Positions 11,822-23,889 of a stretch of 64,000 bases of DNA are shown in pieces. The notes beneath the pieces were generated by a model. It did not search any database. It was given only the letters and a program-made list of their open reading frames with translations, and was not told the origin of the DNA. A program made the position numbers and the translations under genes. Every line of letters begins with the position of its first letter. The first letter of the stretch is position 1. Source of the DNA: Fasciola hepatica (taxonomy: Eukaryota; Platyhelminthes; Trematoda; Plagiorchiida; Fasciolidae); assembly GCA_948099385.1 (NCBI GenBank), contig CANUEZ040000161.1, positions 3,286,001 to 3,350,000 of the forward strand. Direction: 5' to 3'.

Positions 11822-12911
11822 ATGGAACAGAAAAGGTACTGTTGTGAGGTACTACATCGGTCGTCGCGCAGGATAATCAGGACCGCGCTGCCCATTGCAT
11901 CGAGCGGGGTGGGTAGTGATAAGTGGGCTACTGCTCAGAGTTCTTTCTCTTTTATTCAACCTTTGTCTTCTGTCCCCAGCTACCTCCCTTTGCCCCATCT
12001 ATCCACCCATAATACTCCCACTGACAACATGGCCAATACTCGGAACGGTTCATTGTCAAGTAGTGTCGGGAATGGTCCTCTGTCTTGTAACTCACATTTT
12101 CTTAAGCCTCATCAGCCTCTGAATCTCGGCTCCTTCAACGTGCGTATACTCATGCAGGTCGGTCAGCGGGCGTGCCTAGCGCTCACAATAGATTCTCTGA
12201 AAATTGATATCTGCTGCTTAAGTGAAACGCGTATCTAGAATTCGAGCAGTGTGACTCAACTAACTGATCCTGGTATCTCATCGAGGTATTTTCTGAGCAC
12301 TTCAGGAGACGAAGCAGCTAGAGCTGTGGGTCAACGTGGTGTAGGAATAGTTTTGACTGACAAGGCTGAGGCTGCCTTTTAGACTGGATCCCGATTAATA
12401 GTCGTTGTCGTTCGAAAGGATATTTGAGTTAAGCGCAATTTGTTTGTGGTCTCGGCGTACGCGCCAACGGACTGCAGCTCAGACTTGCAGAAAGATGAGT
12501 TCTATGATGAACTCGCCACCCTCGTTCGCAGCAGTAAAGGTTCTGACATTGTGGTGCTAACTGATGATTTACATGCATAAGTTGGCAAACTTAGTACGTC
12601 CGAAGCCTGTTTAGTTGACCGTTGTGCTTTACTTGCTGAGCGTACAGATAACGGGGATAGGCTTCTCCAGTTTTGTGCACACAATCGATTGTTCTTGTCT
12701 AGCACCAATTTCCGACACAGCTCGTGTCGCACAGCGACATGGCGCTCTAACTCTACAGATACTCTAAGCCAGATTCGTCATATCGCTATAAGCTACCGGT
12801 GGCGCAGTTCTGTCCAGAACTGTAGATCTTACTGATCCGCGTACGTAGAGTCGGACCTTGCATTAGTTCTAATGAAATCATCTCTCCATCTCCATGGTCA
12901 TCGTCGCAAAC
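11822..12911 (+). mobile_element. RTE-like LINE copy 3, leader plus endonuclease
   Basis: The leader at 11822-12130 is about 90% or more identical by eye to 6279-6640. The endonuclease follows: GSFNVRILMQVGQRACLAL, IDICCLSETRI, QRGVGIVLTDKAEAAF, VVSAYAPTD, SDIVVLTDDL (the usual GDFN is lost) and NGDRLLQFCAHN. Several stops are present. Homology breaks abruptly at the codons for HRRKP near 12911, where oppositely oriented RTE sequence begins. Confidence 0.85.
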
Positions 12912-13915
12912 CGTAGAGTAAAACACTGCGAACTGCGGCGACGTACATCCGTCCTTTAAAAGAGAGCCGGATGTCACGGCGACGCTACAGGTGTGGCGGG
13001 TTCTCTAAAGTTGTCTCCAATCTCGTTATTCGTGAACCGATATTCTCCCAAACACTGTCTCCAGGTGTTATCGAGCACCCAAGGAACTTAACGTGTGGAC
13101 TGACTCAAGCGGATTACCACAAAAGTTAGGTGCAGGCACAGACTCCTGCCAATCCTACAAAAGCATTCGACACTTGAAAGGCGCAAATTGCATTTCCTAT
13201 ATGAATACCTCAATCGTCAAACAGTCCAAAGCATGTTGTATTGCCTGTGCATTATCACTGAGCGAGGTGATATCACCGACAGGTTCCAAGTCGAAAGTGC
13301 TGTTCCCTGGGAAGAATTCAACTCCACCGTTTAGAAGACCAAACAGCGCATTTAATAGAACATCCTCTGTGACAAAAGTGAAGAAAAATGGGGATGTAGA
13401 ACAACCCTGTCGTACTCCACTAGGGTCAAAATCTAAGCGTCGGCGCTAACCCGATCTGAGGTGTAACGATACAATTATTTGGAGATCAGCACACTTCTCA
13501 AGCACTGTAGTTCTCAACAAACAGTTCCATCTTACAGTCCTATCGATGTAGTCGAAGACTGTGCGAATGTCTAGGTACACGATGATTGTTGGTCTTTGGA
13601 AATTGTGACAGTGCTCTAACATTTGTCAGAGGCTAAAGATTTGATCGATGCATCCACGACCGGCATAAAACCCAGCTTGGTTCTCGCGAGTTTGGTTTTG
13701 AAGCGTTTGACACATCCTGTAGAGTATGACTGACACAAGTAGCTTTGACGCTTTTGGGACGGAGCTTACATCCCTATGGTTAGTGCAGTCACTGAGCGAA
13801 TCCTTCCTAAAGATGAAAACAGCAACCGAGGTAGCAGCTCTAGCTCGTGCACAACCAAACGCTACTTGTCGGACAACAGGAGGTTTGTGTTTGGAGCCGG
13901 TGACCAAACGAGCGG
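12912..13915 (-). mobile_element. RTE-like LINE copy 4, antisense RT and C-terminal pieces
   Basis: Read on the minus strand from about 13907: FRKDSLSDCTNHRDVSSVP, ASKLLVSVILYRMC, TRENQAGFYAGRGCIDQIFS, then RPTIIVYLDIRTVFDYIDR and SGVRQGCSTSPFFF. The C-terminal piece is near 12912-12990. The catalytic block reads VGDITSLSDNAQA in place of YADD, so the copy is dead. The forward frame at 13093-13449 is only its shadow. The end near 12912 matches a similar antisense piece at 60480-60590. Confidence 0.8.
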
Positions 13916-14569
13916 CTCATACGTCTTTTAGATGTCGGTCTGCCAGTCGAGGATGGTCAACGCGTCCTAGTGAATCCTAATCCACTTATGATAGTTGAGT
14001 AAGAGGCAAGAGACAATGGCTTTATTTCGTATTTTGTCCCTCCGTTCACCGATCCACTAGTTCTCACTCAGACTGCATTGGTGTTATTGTTTTTGTACTC
14101 GTAATCATTCCATTTAGTGTCATCTGTTTAATGACCGTTTCCATTGTTCGTTTGTCTCTAGGATAACTGATCGTCGTCCCCCATCGACTTTGTCCTGTAA
14201 CTTAGACCGCCCGTTTAACACTGTCACCTCGTGTTAAATAATGACGGCGATTGATCGCCTTTCACCACTCGCCTCATAATTGTCTGTTCTCTTGTCTATC
14301 GTGTGACCTTTTCTCCCTCAATCCCTCCCTTGCTGCTTCATTTGACAAGTTACCAGAAGTTTCTTAAGTGATCAGCACATTGGCTGGATTCCGCACAATT
14401 TGGGGTATGCATACATGTGTTCAACTGACTCTTAGTACACGTAGATTACTGACTTTGCGTCCTCTGACTAAGAAATAAAGGTTTGTCTTCTACGAGTCAT
14501 TCAATCACCAGATCACAGCCCGGTACACTAATACTGGTTCTAACCACTATGCTCCTGGAGAGAACACTC
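13916..14569. other. Gene-free intron stretch
   Basis: No recognised gene, RNA or repeat family. Part of ENDOV intron A-B. Confidence 0.35.
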
Positions 14570-17345
14570 CAACGAATAAACACGGAGAGTAACAGTTTAC
14601 CAATCTAAAAACCTCCACTAGATGGATGTAGGTGTGGAGTACCTGGGGTTTCTCTCGACGGTGGGATAAGTCATCGCACTTCATTAGACAGCTATGGCCC
14701 GCCTCAGCTGGGAAGCCCTTGGCCCAAAGGATGCTGTTCTGTCTACGTTCCGCTTGCTCCATTGGGTGCATGGGGATGAGAATTGAATCCGAAAAGTGGA
14801 TCGATAACAAAGCACCAGCGAAGATAAGACAATGCTTGCGACAATCGGGTTTCACGTGGCAGACCGGATGAAGTTCCTTCACGGGTGCTTCGGTCACGTT
14901 CCCGAGCTGGTTTAACGTCCCTCTAGCTTGTAGCCGAGACTTTCGAGTCAAACGCTCCTCATGAAAAAACCCGTTTTGTGTTGTGGGCAGCAGTGAAGTA
15001 TGATTTGTCTAGAAACCTGCAGCATCTTTCCCGTTTAGGGCCTCACGGAATTCCTCCCCCCCCCCCTCCTTTCCTAATTTATGATTGATGCAAAACATCT
15101 GGAAGAACTACGGCGGTAGTTCGAGGTAGCTTATAAATCAAACGCATTTCTCAAGCCTAAATATTCACTTTACTTGACTGTCTTTAACGTCTGCACACTT
15201 TGTCAGATAAGGCGACAGGCTACCTCGCTTGAACTTTTCAGACTTTCAAAATAGATGTATACTGTGTCTCCGAAACGCGCATACTTGACCCCACTTATGT
15301 GACCACACGTCGCACCCCAGGTACAACCTCAGTCTCTCGCTTCACTCTTCGTGTGTTTAGTGGTCCGGTATCCAAAGTTTGTGGTCAGTTTGGCGTTGGG
15401 ATTGCTCTGAGCATGAGGGCTGAGCGTGCTTTGCTAGACTTGATTCCAGCCAGCAGTCGTTTGTGTGCAGTTCGGCCGGACGATTCTGTGCGCGGGAATA
15501 GCCACAAACAAGCTTCAATGTTTTTTCGCCGTGCCTGTGTGTGTCCACTAACTACGGTTCCTCAGAGACCAAAGACGAATTCTGTCGAGATTTGCCTCAG
15601 TTGCTTCGAGGCGTGCGTTAAATGGATATGGTAGTCATTGTTGGGGATTTCAACGCCCGACTTGGCCGTTTGGGAGGTTCCGAAAGGCATATCGGAGGCC
15701 CATTTGCTATCCCTGTCGATCACGCCGATAACGGTGATCGTCTCGTTCAAATGTATTCTCATCACAGATTGTTTCCGGCGGGTACAAACGTCTACCATAT
15801 CAGGCGATAAGACTTACACTGCGTCCTCGTTCGCCTTCGCAACGTTGGACTCAGATTGACTATATTGTGTTTTTGCTACCACTAGCGTGGATCAGTTGAA
15901 GATTGTCGTTCATTTTGCCCCACGCCCGTGGACTCAGATCACGCTTTGATACGTGTTGGCTTCCGTTTACATCTGGTCCGTGGTCGCACCGACGCAAATG
16001 CCACCCGTCCCTCGTAGTTGCTTCTAGGCGACAACCAACAATGTGCTTTTCAGTTGGAGCTGTCTACACGGTTATCTATCCAGTCGGATATCCAGGACCC
16101 GGATGAACGCTAGCAGCAGATCAAGGAAGCTTTTTATTCCGCCTCTAGTTCTACACAAGACCCTGGTTCATGTAGGTCCAACAACCGATCTATATCTTCG
16201 ACACCAGTTGTTCTGTTGGATGCTCGCAGATCCATCCCTCTGGATGCTTGATTCAATAAAGTGCGTAAATCCCTGAGACGCCAACTAACTAAGAGCCTGA
16301 GAAATGATCGTGAGCAGTGGTGGGTTGCGAAATTTAGGGAAATGGAAAAGGCTGAGTCTATTGGCAATACTGGTTACGTTTGCCGTTTGATTGGGGTCAG
16401 CGGTCCATGGAAGCTCCGAGTGTGTGAGTTAATTAAGGAATCCGACGGCGTTGAGCGGAGCATTTTAGGAAACAATTCAGTTGGCCCACTTCAACAGTGG
16501 ACGTTTCCAATATACCTGTCAAAGAAACGATGCAGATGGGTGTCACTCCTCCATCAAAAACGGTGGTTATGCAGGAGGTAGATTGCTTGAAAAGGTACGA
16601 AGCCGCTGGACCGGATGGGTTGTCTCCATCTTTTTTTCAAGGACGGAGGTGAAGCTTTGCCTTTGGAGTTGACAGAACTCCTCCGGGTTATTTGGGATAG
16701 CGAGCAAATTGCCAGGGAATGGTGTGAATCGGTGATTGTGCCGATATACAAGAAAGGTGACAGATTCTCTTATGAAAACCACAGAGGAATTAGTTTGATA
16801 AGTATCGCATCTAAACTGCTCACCGGTCTTGTTCTCCACCGATTATCCGGCGCCCGCAAAATGTGTACGCGGGAGAATGAAGCCGGTTTCAGACCCAGTC
16901 GGTGTTGTATTGGCAAAATCTTTACTCTCCGACAAATCCTTGAACACAGACATGTTCCGTAGGTCCACAATCTGTCTTTCTTGATTTGGAAGCGGCGTTT
17001 GATTCAGTCGACCGCAGAGTTTTCTGGCGCTGCCTTTCATTGAAGAGTGTGCCAGGAAGTTTATTTATCTTCCCGAATGCTTGTATGCCAGCAGCCGAAC
17101 CCGAGTTCGTGCTCACGGCGATCTTCCACCTGAGTTTACCACAGAAAGTGATGTTCGGCAGGGCTGCTCCATTTCACCCTTCCTCTTCAGTTTTGTAATT
17201 GAGTTGATTCTTGAGATAGCTCTATCCTTGTTTGAGAAAAGCGGCATCGACCCTTGCTCAGGTAGTAAATTGTCTGACTTTGAGTACGTGGATAATGTTG
17301 TCCTTCTGAGTGGGGTTGCTTGTAAGTTGCAAGTTTTTCTTAGAT
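14570..17345 (+). mobile_element. RTE-like LINE copy 5, leader, EN and RT
   Basis: The leader at 14570-15010 recurs inverted at 36929-37430. A poly-C run is at 15056-15066. The endonuclease is at about 15180-16250: FRLSKIDVYCVSETRILDP, CGQFGVGIALSMRAERALL and NGDRLVQMYSHHRLF, broken by a frameshift at the GDFN block. The RT is at 16261-17345: GPWKLRVCELIKE, AREWCESVIVPIYKKGDRFS, HRGISLISIASKL, RENEAGFRPSRCCIGKIFTL, LDLEAAFDSVDRRVFW and DVRQGCSISPFLFSFVIEL. The YADD block reads YVDN. The copy stops at about 17345, and a 3'-tail-like piece ending aaggtagcaacccacacc appears at 17820-17905, so unrelated sequence seems to interrupt it. Confidence 0.87.
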
Positions 17346-18359
17346 AGCTTTCTGTAAGAGGTACAACTTTGTGTAAGACATGATCTGACCCGTCAGTATT
17401 TCTAGATCAACGGTTTCATGAGCCTCCTTAGGTTTTACAGGGCACAAAAATACAATTTTGTAGTCTATCAGATCAGAAGTTATTCCAGGAATACTGTCTT
17501 CCTGTAGAATGATGCCGCAGGTCATATCCCACACGGTTCGTTTGTTATAAACTTTTACACCAAGAAAACCATTGGAAATTTCCATGATCAAATTTTCACA
17601 GTTTTCTGCTAAAAATCACTATTTGAACAAAATTAGTGATTTATTCTTTGTATCTCGCAAAGAGATTTTTACTTATGACTTGGAGACTTTTACGAAGGTG
17701 CAATCCTATACGTTGGAGGTTGATTATTTCGAAAAACTCTATTGTCTAGGGGATTTCGGCAATACCCAATGGTGCTGCAGCCAGTGGCCTGTTCGCATTC
17801 GAGCTCTACTTTCGTCTTCATGATTACAATTTTCTTTTTTGCTCTTCGTGTCTCTATTCGTTTTGCCATCAGCTCAAAGACATTGCAAGGTAGCAACCCA
17901 CACCAGAGTATGGAACTGAATTGAATCGATGTGTCAACATTAGTAGATTTTTTCGCGTTCGGGGTACACTCTTCGGAAGGAATAAACCAGATAGTTAATC
18001 AGAACAAAAATGTCATCAAAGCTGTTATCCTTAGAAAGCGTATGTGATCAAAACAATCGTGTCTTGGCCACTGTAAAGTCTACGGTTTGCCAGAATCGAT
18101 GGCTTAAAATATCCCACTATGTTGCCCGGTCATTTTGTTGTCACGGTGTCTTGCGCGAATGTGCTGTGTATTCCCACTCAGAAACTTGCGGAAATCATAC
18201 ATTTACCAAGTCTAAACTGTCAGTCTACGTGTAATTAACGGATCGCAAGAAAGCAGCTGCTTCCTTTAGAGCACGATTGTAAACTCCGTACCAATTTGGT
18301 GAAAATCTACTCATCAGTCTGCCTGTCTATCACTCCCGCCTATCCGCTTCGTTTCTCAG
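17346..18359. other. Gene-free intron stretch before ENDOV exon B
   Basis: Open frames on both strands at 17340-17900 match nothing I know. The segment 17820-17925 looks like an RTE 3' tail. The last 20 bases are pyrimidine-rich and end in the exon B acceptor cgtttctcag. Confidence 0.4.
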
Positions 18360-18671
18360 GTTGTTTGTATAGTCTCTGAACCAGTTCAACTGACCATTCC
18401 ATACATTCCAACTTTTCTGGCCTATCGTGAAGTCGATTCGTTCGAACATCTGTGTGCACATGTGACTCAGCAGTACGCAAATTGCACGCCTCATGTGCTT
18501 ATGGTGGACGGGAATGGCACGTTGCATCCGCGCGGATTTGGCTGTGCTTGCTTGTTGGGCTATCGACTGAACTGTCCGACAATTGGAGTGGCTAAAAATC
18601 TGTTGGAAACGGATACTGATAAATTTCATTCCCAGTCGTCACTCGGTTTCAAGAGGTCTCTCGCGAACAGA
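18360..18671 (+). CDS. ENDOV: Endonuclease V, coding exon B (catalytic core)
   Basis: Exactly 104 codons between acceptor tttctcag and donor gtaagt, phase 0 at both ends. It carries most of the active site. IPYIPTFLAYREV holds the catalytic Glu (codon 80 of the visible protein) and the PYIP wedge that in bacterial enzymes separates the strands at the lesion. MVDGNGTLHPRGFG holds the second Asp (codon 106) and the conserved His (112). TIGVAKNLL holds the conserved Lys (135). The spacings 32-80-106-135 equal those I recall for human ENDOV (52-100-126-155). The wedge is PYIP here, as in bacteria, where I recall PYVS in human. No stop or frameshift is present. The reading fuses without a gap to exon A (KSLE then VVCIVSEP). 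Confidence 0.96.
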
Positions 18672-19229
18672 GTAAGTCTTCACTCGGGGAGTCTCAATAT
18701 GAGAAAACCTAAAGCTTTGCTCATTATCTAGTATCTTGTCAGATACACAGTTGTTACAGGTTCTTACATGTCTATCTGATGTACTGCACCATAAAAACGA
18801 GTGTTAATCACATCTTCAAGTTCTTGTTTGTCACAACCAGACTGTATCAGATTTACCTTCGTTGCCTGGCTGGCTACCACCTGACCTTTCGTGTAGCAGC
18901 GATACGGCGAAATAAGGACCAAACAATTCAAAATCGCAAAGCACGTACGGCTCCTTTAATCGTTCGTTTCCATACCTGTAATTCGCCATTCACTACGCGC
19001 TCATTTGGGCTCCCTTTTGACCATTTACCGGGTGGTATTGAGCTTGTCTTTCTGCGTATCGTTTTTGTCGTGTTAGCCCAATTGTCTTGATTCACGTTTT
19101 GGTCTAATTCTTTCAACAGAGGCTATGTTATCGCCTGCTGTCCTACTCTCGGCCCGCTTGCCCGCCGGCAGGATTCGTCTTTTGTTTTTGTTGCGGTCTG
19201 TTTCCGAAATAGCCGCTTTATATTCTTCT
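18672..19229. other. Start of ENDOV intron B-C, gene-free
   Basis: No recognised family. A 103-codon frame at 18779-19090 has no motif I know and is probably chance or repeat-derived. Confidence 0.35.
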
Positions 19230-20170
19230 GCCTGAGGCTCTTGGTTAATGGACGCTCGATCAGGTCCATAACCGCCTCATTCTGTTACCACAACAGTCTC
19301 AATTTCCTCTTCAAATCTATAATTGAAACGAATCTTGAGACAGCCCTATCCTCGTGTGAGAATAGCGCCGCCGATCCTTGCTTAGGCAGTAAACTGTTTA
19401 ACTTAGAGTACGCGGATTATATTGTTCCGCTGAGTGAAGACGCGGGCAAGCTGCAAGTTTTCTTTAGATAGCCTAAACAACAGCGTAGCTATGTTTGGGA
19501 TGCATTTCGCACCTTCAAACTGTAAAATGCTGATGCAGGACTGGGTTGGCTCTACACTAAATCTTGTTTTAGCAGATAAGTTCTTTACCCGGACAGTAAA
19601 ATCTGACCAAGTGGTCGGATATCAGGCGAAGCATCGTTGCGTATACAGAGGGTATATTTGACTTTTGCCAACCTCGGTTATCTGTGGCACAGGTGTGACA
19701 TTCGATTGTCGATCAAGAATCGAGTGTACGGTGCAGCGGTTAGGTTCATTCTTTCATGAGGCTCAGAAACATGGACGTTAGGGACGAAGACTGTCGGTGT
19801 TTGAACATCAGTGTCTCCGCGGTATTGCTCGAATGTGGTGGAAACATCGTATTAGCAATGCTGAGGTGAGGCGTAGGGTGTTAAGAACTAGAGGGCAATC
19901 ACTGGAGCAAGTACTAAAGTTGAGTAGGTCAAGCTGACTCGGTCGTGTTACGCATGTCCATCGATAGACTTCTTTGATGTACGCTCTTCTCCTAGGCAGA
20001 TAGCATTTGGTTGGTTGAGGTGGTCAGTCCATGACATGGCAAAATGTTGCATTCGTGCTCTTAATTTTTTTGGACTTCTCCCATAACTTTGTATTCGGCA
20101 TCTCTTATTCAGTCCGTCCTCAACTGGACGATGCTGCGTGGTTGTAACCAGAACTAGAGTACAGAAATCC
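19230..20170 (+). mobile_element. RTE-like LINE copy 6, RT end and C-terminal part
   Basis: 5'-truncated. Visible blocks are IIETNLETALSSCENSAADP, LEYADYIVPLSEDAGKLQVF (YADD changed to YADY), FGMHFAPSNCKMLMQDW, then the C-terminal RRLSVFEHQCLRGIARMWW and SNAEVRRRVLRTRGQSLEQV. Multiple stops and frameshifts are present. It lies in ENDOV intron B-C. Confidence 0.82.
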
Positions 20171-20829
20171 AAGGTTAATAGTTGAATGAAGTGAATTTAA
20201 CTTGATTTGAGATTCGTCGTGATTCTCTTCTCCAAATCTCAGTCGGAGTTATGGCTGCCGGTTATCCTGTTTAGTACAGTAATCTATTGAGCCACTTTTA
20301 ATGCATCCATGTACAATCCGTACACAATACTGTTTTCAGTTTCAAATGGTCTAGTTTCCTACAGATGGATTTCAGACCCCTATGCAAGAGGTCGTTAGAT
20401 TACGATCGTAAACAGTTCAGTCCCACGCGGAATTTGTACTTGTGTGACAGACTTTTACAAGCAATATGTTTGCATTTTAGTTAAAAGGGCTCTGACAAAA
20501 CTGGGGTCAAATACACAACAATGGGCGCTAAAGGTGTGAAAGACTAGACGAGAAATAGAAACACATCAAACAAATTTCGAAAATAGTTCCGTTTCACTCG
20601 TGTCTTTATTGGTCAGTACCCGTTCCAGACAGGGCACAGGAAAGTTTTTATATTCGGTAATTCTCTAAGAAAAGTGCCGAGATTCCGAATCGGTGATTGA
20701 ATGAGAACGACAAAGAGATAATTCTAGGTGAAATAGATGCATTGGATCCTGTAATATCTTGTAATCTAGAGCTACACAAGATTCAGTATGTTTGTTTGAC
20801 AAGTTCCGTCAAAAAATCAAAGGGGAGGG
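20171..20829. other. Gene-free intron stretch
   Basis: Nothing recognised on either strand. A-rich and low in open frames. Confidence 0.35.
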
Positions 20830-22990
20830 ATGAAACGCGGCTACCAATGCGCGGCGAAGGGCTTTGAAAGTATTCTTTCAAAAGTCCCGGAGGAAATTAC
20901 GGTGAAAAGAACAATAAGGCCGGAAGAACACATTAAAAATAAATTTGAAAAGAGCTGTTAATGGTGTTCGGAACTGTCTGAGTTTTCTTATTTGAAAAGA
21001 TAGTCGTCGCAGTTTACCGTCACACTGCTGCATGTGAGATATCCATCTTAGATTGGTGTCTAGGTAACACCCAGATATTTGATAGAGTTCACTTTGGATA
21101 GGGATTTGGAATTAGGAGGAAACAGAATCTGTAGGGAAAGTACAACGGGAATCGGTGAAGACACATTCAATGCACTTGCAAGGATTCAGTTTCAAGCCAG
21201 ATCGGGTGGAGGAATGTTCTGTTTGTGGTAGATTTTCGCTGAGGATTCTAAAGCCAGAGAGGTCGGGAATAATTTGACAAAGAACAACATCGTCAGTGTT
21301 TTTGAATACCTTAGACGAAAAAGCTGGTAGGTCGCAGGTATGCGTGGAAAATAAGAAGGATAACAGCACGACACCCTGGAGTACTCCAGAATTGTTGAGA
21401 ATATTTGCACCCTGCCTTGGTTTTCTGCATTCCATTATGAAAATAGCTAGAGATCCAGGCATGAGTTTTGAGGAACAGTTGAAAGTTTCCAAACTTTTGA
21501 AGAAGAAGAAGAAGAAGAGAACGAGGTACTGAATCAACAACTGATGAATAATCAATAAACAAACAGCAGACAGATCTAGTGGATCTGTTTAGGGATTCAG
21601 GAATGAGGTGGACTAGAGATGCAACAGCATCGAGAGTGGATCTTCTGGGCTTGTAGTTGAACTAACAAAGGTTCAGGGGTACATTCCGGTGGGTTTGAAG
21701 ACGACCAAGTATAGCCTACTCAGAAGTTTTCAGTGATGCCGATATGAGAGCTATCCTATCGGGCAAAAACGTTTTCCTACACCGTTTGCGTTTGGGTCCT
21801 TGGAAATTGGGGAAATAGTGGCTGGTCGCCAACAATCGGAGATTGAACAGTTCACGTAGGTTCCGCATGCTGGACAGCGCCATGCTTGAAAATTGCAAGA
21901 GAGAGGCCATTTGGACCTGCAGAAGATGAAGCTTTAGACTTGAGAAGAATCTTAAATATGTCGGGAATAGAAAAAGGTTCAAAGTCTGTACTAACGCGTA
22001 GAGAATACGAATGAGAATGGTTACAGGAAGGATGTACGAAAGTACAATCGAGGTGGTCTGCTTCAATGTCATTATTGCCGGGTTTAGTTTTCCGACCACA
22101 ACGTGGATTTATGCCATGCCATAGAAACTTGGTTCTCAGGAATTCTGAAACAAACGACACATGCGATCGTTTCATTTCTGTCTTGATTAGATGCGAGTAG
22201 TGTTTGGCTTCTAAAACTTGGCGAGATGTGTAAGCGCGTTCCTTTTGCCTTCTGGACAGGTCAACCTACCACCAGACGCGAACAGTGTTTTAATTGCGTA
22301 GCAGAGGTTGAACACAGTACAAAAAGTTCAACAACTCGGAAGAGTAAATGGGAGGAAAACCATAAAAAGCAAGGCCGATAGCTGCATTCATTAAAGGGAT
22401 GTTAGTGAGCGGAAAATTTGGAGGGCGAAATTTTATCTGATTCGTTTCTGTGAAGTATTCATGAACAGTTTGTGAATAAATTTCCGGTCTCAGAAGAAGT
22501 AAGCTGTGATAGCTTCTAGAGAGAGGGAATAACTGAGGATGATAGGTGACTACTTTATCCAACACAGAATTTATTCTGGTGGAGGAGTTACTGATATCCG
22601 TCAGATCGAAAGAAAGTAGCGGGTATGCACTGGTACGATTAAAGTCACCAACAATAACATGTAAATTCTCATCCAAAGAGAAATTAGTAATGGTATAAAT
22701 GCATCGTAGAAGTAATGTCCGACTGTAGGCAAAGGGGAGTGGCATATATGGTGGTTGTAATTGTACTTCTAAAACCAGCAAATCTTGGAAAATATGGAAC
22801 AGCCAAATAGTCAGTACCATTTAGTGTATTTAAGTATAACGGTAGACTTGCTGCTTCAGGATGGGTTTACGTAGATTACCAATTCGCCTCCATACTTCGT
22901 CCTGTCCAGTAACATATCTTGGCCGTACCACTGCAATCCACCTGTGCGTACCAAAGATCCGTCAACGTTAACGTTCGCCCAGGTTTATGG
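20830..22990 (-). mobile_element. CR1-like LINE (second family), antisense, EN to C-terminus
   Basis: Read from right to left. The endonuclease at 22820-22290 has LHVIVGDFNRTSAYPLLSFD, RINSVLDKVVTYHP and LRPEIYSQT. The RT start at about 22175-21850 has SKASSSAGPNGLSLAIFK. The RT core at 21560-21190 has FIDYSSVVDSVPRSLLL, GVLQGVVLLSFLFSTHTCDL and FKNTDDVVLC (FADD changed to NTDD). The C-terminus at 21100-20830 has NSIKYLGVT. Several frameshifts are present. It belongs to the same family as the copies at 27.3-27.9, 54.6-57.5, 59.2-59.8 and 60.6-61.1 kb, and differs from the SR1-like copies at 1-4.4 kb. Confidence 0.83.
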
Positions 22991-23399
22991 AACAGAAACT
23001 GCACATGTATGAACATGAATTCGTGTGTTCAGAATATGTATTGTATCCAACATATTTGAGCAGAGTGCAAGAACGTTCACATTGACCTTGAGGGGCATAT
23101 TCATCTTAGCCATATGGGTACAAGTAAGAGCAGCTTACCATTCAGCCCATTTGCTTTTTTTGTCCAATTTCGATCAGTATAAACCTCAAGCACCTAAGAG
23201 TCACACGGCACACACGAAGCATAATTTTTAGATATAACATTTCCAGTCAAGAGTATGGGCGACGAGTGAATAAGATTATTTCAAAGCAAATGACGATACA
23301 TCCCAAGTCAAGTCAAGTATTTGCTTTATACACCCCGAATAACATCGGAGAAAAACGTAGCGCAGCAAATCGAAGCGTGCGCCACAGTGCTGATTGCTA

Positions 23400-23650
23400 A
23401 AATCCGGCTCTTAATGACCCATGTGTGAGGTGTTTCAGCAGTTCAACGCTGGCGGAAACCTTTTGCTAGCCCCTCCCATGGCTAGCCGTGAATAAGATGG
23501 CCTCATCAAATAAGCAGTCGTGGACGGTCGGCGGCAGTGCTCGAGGTTGTGGTAAGATTTTCCGTTCGGCTAGCGTCCTGCACTTTAAAACTCCACGTGA
23601 ATCAGCTTACGGTACTGTGACGTGGTGTGTGGCCCACCACTGAATAGGAC
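23400..23650 (+). repeat. Unclassified interspersed repeat, copy 1
   Basis: The segment around 23485-23560 (gtgaataagatggcctcatc, then aaataagcagtcgtggacg) reappears in the same orientation around 51966-52050 (gtgaataaggtggattcacc, then aaataagcggtcgtggacg). There is no coding content. It is possibly a short non-autonomous element or a LINE 3' UTR. Confidence 0.6.
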
Positions 23651-23889
23651 TATAACTTGTCGTGTTCCACTTATCCGAAGAGGTTTCTAGATGGGGAGTG
23701 TACTATTTAATTGGCTCACCTAGACCCACACTGCTGCCTAGCAAAACGTGTTTGACTGCGTAAAAGTTAGAGATGCATCTTCGAATAAAAAGGCCTATTC
23801 TGGACTGGGTGACCCAGTAGTACAACAGCGCACAACGCATTCGAACATGGAAGAAACAATTAATCCAATGACTGCTTGTTATACTTTCC

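Noticed and set aside
13093..13449. 118-codon forward frame as a host gene
   Set aside because: Its reverse complement encodes RTE reverse transcriptase blocks; it is a shadow.
18779..19090. 103-codon frame after ENDOV exon B as an extra exon
   Set aside because: Exon B joins exon C in frame with the expected ENDOV order, and this frame has no ENDOV motif or splice signals at its ends.
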